Of a stretch of DNA of 64,000 bases, positions 61,358 through 64,000 are shown one piece after another; positions within the stretch are counted from its first letter, which is position 1, and each line of letters opens with the position of its first letter. Made by a program: the position numbers and the translations under genes. Origin of the DNA: Synechocystis sp. PCC 7509. GTDB lineage: Bacteria > Cyanobacteriota > Cyanobacteriia > Cyanobacteriales > Chroococcidiopsidaceae. The notes beneath the pieces are model-generated. The model worked only from the letters and a program-made list of their open reading frames with translations. It was not told the DNA's origin and did not search any database. The stretch is taken from NCBI RefSeq assembly GCF_000332075.2, contig NZ_ALVU02000001.1, forward strand, positions 2,244,324 through 2,308,323, written 5' to 3'.

Positions 61358-62558
61358 AAATAACTTTTTTTTGTGCATACCAGCAATGCACAGCTATTCT
61401 CTGAATTTCCCGCCAAGAAACTTGATGCTGTCTAGCTAATTTAGCGCAATCTTCATATTCTGGTTGGACGTTAGAAATTTTCCCTTTTTCTGCCCAAGCA
61501 ACTTTAACTTTGACTACACCATAATCTGTATCGACTTGTTGAATTTCTCGTCCTAAAATCCTCCTTTGCTGTAGGTAGCGACGAATCCCTAAAGTAGTAG
61601 TTTCTTTAAAAATAATCGCTTCGCAATCTGGCATTTTTTCCGGTTGGCAAATAACTGTAAGTAAAGTTCCCAAACGGGACTTTTTCATCGCGATCGCCTG
61701 AGTGAAAACATCCACCGCCCCCGCCTCAAACAAAGCCTCAAACACATAACCGATCGCTTGGGGACTAAGATCGTCAATTTGGGTTTCTAATACCGCCACA
61801 GTTTCAACCGCAGGATTAGAATCAATTTTTGGGTTTGTCTCTCCTATCCACAGCCGCAAAATATTCGGTAAAGCTAAATCTTGAGAACCGGCACCTAGTC
61901 CCACCTGTTGCAGTGTCATTGCTGGGGGAGAACCAAAGCTTGCAGCTAACGTAGTGGCGATCGCCGCCCCCGTAGGTGTAACTAATTCTTTCTCAATCCC
62001 ATTACTATAAACAGGACACTGGCGCATCTCCCACAGCTTTAGAACCGCAGGTACAGGCACTTTTAGCTGTCCGTGAGCGGCGCGGACATTGCCGCCTCCG
62101 GTAGGAAAGGGCGAACAATATAGTTTTTCAATCCCCAGCCAATCCAAACCCAAACAAGTCCCCACAATATCGACAATGGCATCGATTGCCCCCACTTCAT
62201 GAAAATGAACGCGATCGCTCTCTATGCCATGTACTGCCCCTTCTGCCTCTGCCAAACGGCGAAATACAGCTAAACTCCAAGCTTCGGCTTGGGGGGGCAA
62301 TTGGGCATCAATAATTTGCTGTTCAATTTCTGGTAAATGCCGCCCATGATGCTGGTGATGGGTTAAATCTACATGAACTTTGGTTGCCCTTTGACCTTGG
62401 CGATGGACGCTTTCAACCCGCAACTGGTAATCTTGGGCAATACCCAACCTATTGAGATTCTCTCTTAAATAGTCTACAGGAACTCCCAAGTCGGCGATCG
62501 CCCCCAAGCACATATCGCCAGCAATACCCGTTGGACATTCTAAATAGGCTAGTTTCAT
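61356..62558 (-). CDS. larC: Nickel pincer cofactor biosynthesis protein LarC
   Basis: A 400-residue LarC, the nickel insertase that completes the nickel pincer nucleotide of lactate racemase. I start at the ATG at 62558 (MKLAYLECPTGIAGDMCLGA); the frame extends to 62591. VDLTHHQHHGRHLPEIE holds the His-rich metal region and RVHFHEVGAIDAIVDIVG the conserved central block. A single reading frame covers both LarC1 and LarC2 parts, so no programmed frameshift is needed here. LarB, LarE and LarA are not in the window; many bacteria use the cofactor in other racemases. Divergent from the Sua5 gene. Confidence 0.93.
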   Translation of the reverse strand: MKLAYLECPTGIAGDMCLGAIADLGVPVDYLRENLNRLGIAQDYQLRVESVHRQGQRATKVHVDLTHHQHHGRHLPEIEQQIIDAQLPPQAEAWSLAVFRRLAEAEGAVHGIESDRVHFHEVGAIDAIVDIVGTCLGLDWLGIEKLYCSPFPTGGGNVRAAHGQLKVPVPAVLKLWEMRQCPVYSNGIEKELVTPTGAAIATTLAASFGSPPAMTLQQVGLGAGSQDLALPNILRLWIGETNPKIDSNPAVETVAVLETQIDDLSPQAIGYVFEALFEAGAVDVFTQAIAMKKSRLGTLLTVICQPEKMPDCEAIIFKETTTLGIRRYLQQRRILGREIQQVDTDYGVVKVKVAWAEKGKISNVQPEYEDCAKLARQHQVSWREIQRIAVHCWYAQKKVI

Positions 62559-62598
62559 ACAGCAAGGGGCATTTTTAAGTTTCTTCAACACATTTATT

Positions 62599-63255
62599 AT
62601 GGCGACTTTCTACAATCTTCATCCCGATAACCCTCAAACCCGCAGCATCGAACAAATTGTCAATCAACTGCGATCGGGGGCTGTGATGCTTTATCCTAGC
62701 GATACCGTCTATGCGATCGGTTGCGATCTTAATGTTAAATCCGCCGTAGAAAGAGTACGACAAATTAAGCAGCTATCAAATGATAAACCCCTAACTTTTT
62801 TATGTCCTTCCCTTTCTCAAGTTGCCACTTACGCAGTAGTTAGTGATGGTGCTTATCGAATTATGAAACACTTAATTCCTGGTCCCTATACCTTTTTGCT
62901 ACCCGCCACAAAATTAGTTCCGCGCTTAGTTCTCAATCCCAAACGCAAAACTACAGGGATTCGCGTACCCGATAATCAAGTCTGTTTGGCTTTATTACAG
63001 GCTTTAGAAAATCCGATTATTTCCACGGCGGCTCATTTAACCGCCGCAGAAGATGAAATTACCCCCGTTTTGGACATAAATATTTCTCGCTTTGAACTAT
63101 TCGACCGTTTAGAAAAGCTAGTAGATGTAATTATCGATGATGGCTCTGAAAAAACAAGCGATCGCGTTTCAACCATTATTGACTTAACTGGCGACGCGCC
63201 AATCATCGCTCGTCGGGGTTTAGGGTGGGAGCAAGCTGTAGTTTGGGCTAGTTAA
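62599..63255 (+). CDS. L-threonylcarbamoyladenylate synthase (Sua5/YrdC/YciO family)
   Basis: A 218-residue YrdC-domain protein that makes threonylcarbamoyl-AMP for the t6A modification at tRNA position 37. GAVMLYPSDTVYAIGCDLNV near residue 29 and RQIKQLSNDKPLTFLC near residue 52 carry the KR/threonine-binding and the phosphate contacts, and TTGIRVPDN and STAAHLTA complete the site. The shorter form without a Sua5 C-terminal domain suggests the YciO/TsaC group. The KxR-SxN pattern is partly retained, so activity is likely but the YciO alternative is open. Confidence 0.87.
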   Translation: MATFYNLHPDNPQTRSIEQIVNQLRSGAVMLYPSDTVYAIGCDLNVKSAVERVRQIKQLSNDKPLTFLCPSLSQVATYAVVSDGAYRIMKHLIPGPYTFLLPATKLVPRLVLNPKRKTTGIRVPDNQVCLALLQALENPIISTAAHLTAAEDEITPVLDINISRFELFDRLEKLVDVIIDDGSEKTSDRVSTIIDLTGDAPIIARRGLGWEQAVVWAS

Positions 63256-63259
63256 TATC

Positions 63260-64000
63260 TCAAACCGCCTGCTGCTTTTTGCGCGCCTTTTCATGGTGAT
63301 GATATTTGTTTGCTGCCATACTCATACCCAAAAAACTCCAGAAAACCACTCCACCAAGAGCCAGCAAGATATTAAGAGATAGCATCTGGGCTAAAACTCC
63401 CAAACAAATAGCGCGAGATGCGTTAGCAAAGCCATCAGAGCGGGCTTCAAAATTTGTAAATAAATCGATTAACGCAATAATAATCCCGCCAAAATAAGGC
63501 AAAGCCCCAAACCAACCCAAAGTAAAAAACACATCCAAAATGCCGCTATCAAGCGTCACTTCTTGAAGTAAACCTTTTTCATTGACAAAATATTTACTGC
63601 CGATGCCGTTGCCCAAACCACTAGAAAAGGCAATGCTTATATTTCTTTGGTAAAGTTTTGCTCTAGCATTAAAGCTAGTATCTTTTTTAAGATTGGTCAA
63701 AGATTCAATCCGAGCGTTAATAATTTCTGCAAATGGTTCAATAGTGGTCAACGGAACTACGCACAAAGCCATAACAATAATGCTGATAAATAGCTGCATC
63801 TGCAAGCGTGGTTTCAATGTTCCTAATAGACTAATTAAACTAATAAACCAGCCCAGCCAAGCCGTGCGCACTAATGACAATAATAAAGATAAATAGCCGA
63901 CAACCGAAGCTGGAACCCGGAGAAAATTATCGTTAGTCAGTAATATTAGCAATCCTGCTAGGAGAACATTGGCAAACGGGCTAGGAGAATTCATTGTACT
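63260..64000 (-). CDS. O-antigen ligase / Wzy_C family membrane protein (C-terminal part, runs off window)
   Basis: The visible 247 residues have at least six hydrophobic segments. MNSPSPFANVLLAGLLILLT resembles the G-T-x-N-S-P loop inside WaaL/Wzy proteins, preceded by Ser-Thr codons up to the window edge, so the ATG at 63994 is internal and the gene continues. SLVRTAWLGWFISLI and GNGIGSKYF are the periplasmic-loop and helix motifs of the Wzy_C domain. The protein would ligate or polymerise surface polysaccharide. It ends four bases from the Sua5-family gene. Confidence 0.85.
   Translation of the reverse strand, partial: STMNSPSPFANVLLAGLLILLTNDNFLRVPASVVGYLSLLLSLVRTAWLGWFISLISLLGTLKPRLQMQLFISIIVMALCVVPLTTIEPFAEIINARIESLTNLKKDTSFNARAKLYQRNISIAFSSGLGNGIGSKYFVNEKGLLQEVTLDSGILDVFFTLGWFGALPYFGGIIIALIDLFTNFEARSDGFANASRAICLGVLAQMLSLNILLALGGVVFWSFLGMSMAANKYHHHEKARKKQQAV

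Overview
The window is chromosomal DNA of a cyanobacterium. The octamer GCGATCGC (HIP1) is scattered through genes and spacers, and the gene content is diagnostic: psb28, petN, a cytochrome cM gene, cyanobacterial hfq beside dapF, an SLH/OprB-type iron uptake porin, devB/devC exporter genes, a vMAP-N STAND ATPase and glgB. There are no plasmid or phage hallmarks. The genus cannot be fixed from sequence alone; the rhodopsin, dev genes and repeat palindromes fit the Chroococcidiopsis/Nostocales part of the phylum.

Layout. 0-4.4 kb: a leftward run of oxidoreductases (a partial medium-chain dehydrogenase, three short-chain dehydrogenases, a carboxymuconolactone decarboxylase-like protein) divergent from an AraC-type regulator. 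4.5-5.8 kb: an IS5-like insertion sequence with a frame break in its transposase, sitting in the 3' part of a decayed Uma2 endonuclease gene. 5.8-9.5 kb: purN, an orphan sugar ABC permease, a microbial rhodopsin with the TSD motif of cyanobacterial chloride pumps, a NagB-like deaminase and an EVE protein. 9.5-15.4 kb: a TetR-devB-methyltransferase-DUF2834-devC group without an ATPase gene, then an ABC-2 permease pair. 15.5-17.2 kb: a CAU tRNA and a TPP riboswitch with thiC. 17.2-31.3 kb: housekeeping genes (pyrE, ubiX, an RNase II/R homologue with an altered active site, clpP, ftsI with an FtsL-like partner, a GST, glgB) among exported proteins of unknown function. 31.3-32.1 kb: petN, a new 55-residue membrane peptide and cytochrome cM. 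32.6-34.4 kb: a STAND ATPase truncated by a 188-bp IS1-derived mini-element.

34.5-42.5 kb is the most coherent accessory block: a complete BMP-family ABC importer (binding protein, two permeases, double ATPase) interleaved with a formamidase, two cysteine hydrolases (the first matching biuret hydrolase at all three catalytic positions), a cupin, and convergently a stand-alone allophanate-hydrolase C-terminal domain. It reads as uptake and stepwise deamidation of a small nitrogen-rich compound of the biuret/triuret/ureide type. An outer-membrane porin gene follows.

44.5-64 kb: a methyltransferase, a dtd gene remnant, psb28, moaB, dapF, hfq, a two-gene operon encoding a 144-residue protein and a 1620-residue DUF5724/DUF4132-type protein, a KefB-type antiporter, carA, an ACT-domain malic enzyme, two paralogous lipoproteins, larC, a Sua5-type tRNA-modification enzyme and a partial O-antigen ligase. 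Short perfect palindromes of two families lie in spacers throughout; one supplies the stop codon of pyrE.
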